From positions 1 to 42,848 of the forward strand of contig NZ_JAHLEB010000045.1 of assembly GCF_018861735.1 (NCBI RefSeq): a DNA stretch of 42,848 bases, given 5' to 3'. Below are positions 42,814 to 42,848 of the stretch, piece after piece. Under the pieces are notes generated by a model that was not told the origin of the DNA, did no database searches, and was given only the letters and a program-made list of their open reading frames with translations. Source of the DNA: Clostridium lacusfryxellense (GTDB lineage Bacteria > Bacillota > Clostridia > Clostridiales > Clostridiaceae). Made by a program: the position numbers and the translations under genes. How positions within the stretch are numbered: position 1 is the first letter of the stretch; every line of letters begins with the position of its first letter.

Positions 42814-42848
42814 ATATAATTTTTTAAATAAATTCCAGAAAACTTTCA

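Overview
The DNA is AT-rich, has strong AGGAGG-type ribosome binding sites and many U-tailed hairpin terminators, and encodes clostridial protein families: hybrid cluster proteins, flavodiiron proteins, rubredoxins, NADH:rubredoxin reductase, and a spore-coat transglutaminase. The most likely source is an anaerobic, spore-forming Clostridium. No rRNA, tRNA, CRISPR array or intact transposon was seen.

Layout. (1) 297-7936, minus strand: a carbohydrate uptake and degradation operon with a YesM-type sensor kinase, an AraC-type response regulator, a lipoprotein sugar-binding protein, two ABC permeases and a cytoplasmic GH43 arabinosidase-type enzyme. (2) 8106-9224: a truncated VOC/PhnB remnant and the lipid II flippase Amj. 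(3) 9474-26209: a large nitrosative/oxidative stress island. It holds three hybrid cluster proteins, two flavodiiron proteins, two rubredoxins, NADH:rubredoxin oxidoreductase, a ferredoxin, a DUF1450 protein, a cupin, a siroheme nitrite/sulfite-reductase-like protein, the Fe-S repair protein Ric, a DUF438-hemerythrin protein, a soluble chemotaxis transducer, a frameshifted Crp/Fnr regulator and a previously uncalled 39-residue ORF. (4) 26272-33839: citrate synthase, a cytoplasmic GH13 amylase, an M20 peptidase, an L,D-transpeptidase, and a fucose/arabinose-isomerase-family enzyme with its DUF4867 partner. (5) 34110-40613: an AI-2E family permease, a small Asn-rich protein, the AmmeMemoRadiSam pair (A and B fused), a cold-shock protein, an MBL hydrolase and an Fe-S aldo/keto reductase. 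(6) 40779-42719: a 53-residue membrane peptide, an unrecognised 252-residue protein and the transglutaminase Tgl.

How the island works together (inference from families): NADH:rubredoxin reductase passes electrons to rubredoxin, which feeds the flavodiiron NO/O2 reductases. Hybrid cluster proteins deal with NO or hydroxylamine, Ric repairs damaged iron centres, and the siroheme enzyme reduces nitrite or sulfite.

The main new observation is regulatory. Five palindromes of the form TGAT(or TGAC)-N4-ATCA and two perfect GTAAC-N4-GTTAC palindromes lie upstream of the island's transcription units. All seven sit at exactly the same distance (29.5 bp from palindrome centre to the first base) from a -10-like hexamer, the class II activator geometry of Crp/Fnr proteins. 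The NADH:rubredoxin reductase operon carries one of each type in tandem. The Crp/Fnr gene encoded inside the island has an FNR-like ETISR recognition helix and a Cys-rich N-terminus, but is broken by a single-base frameshift.
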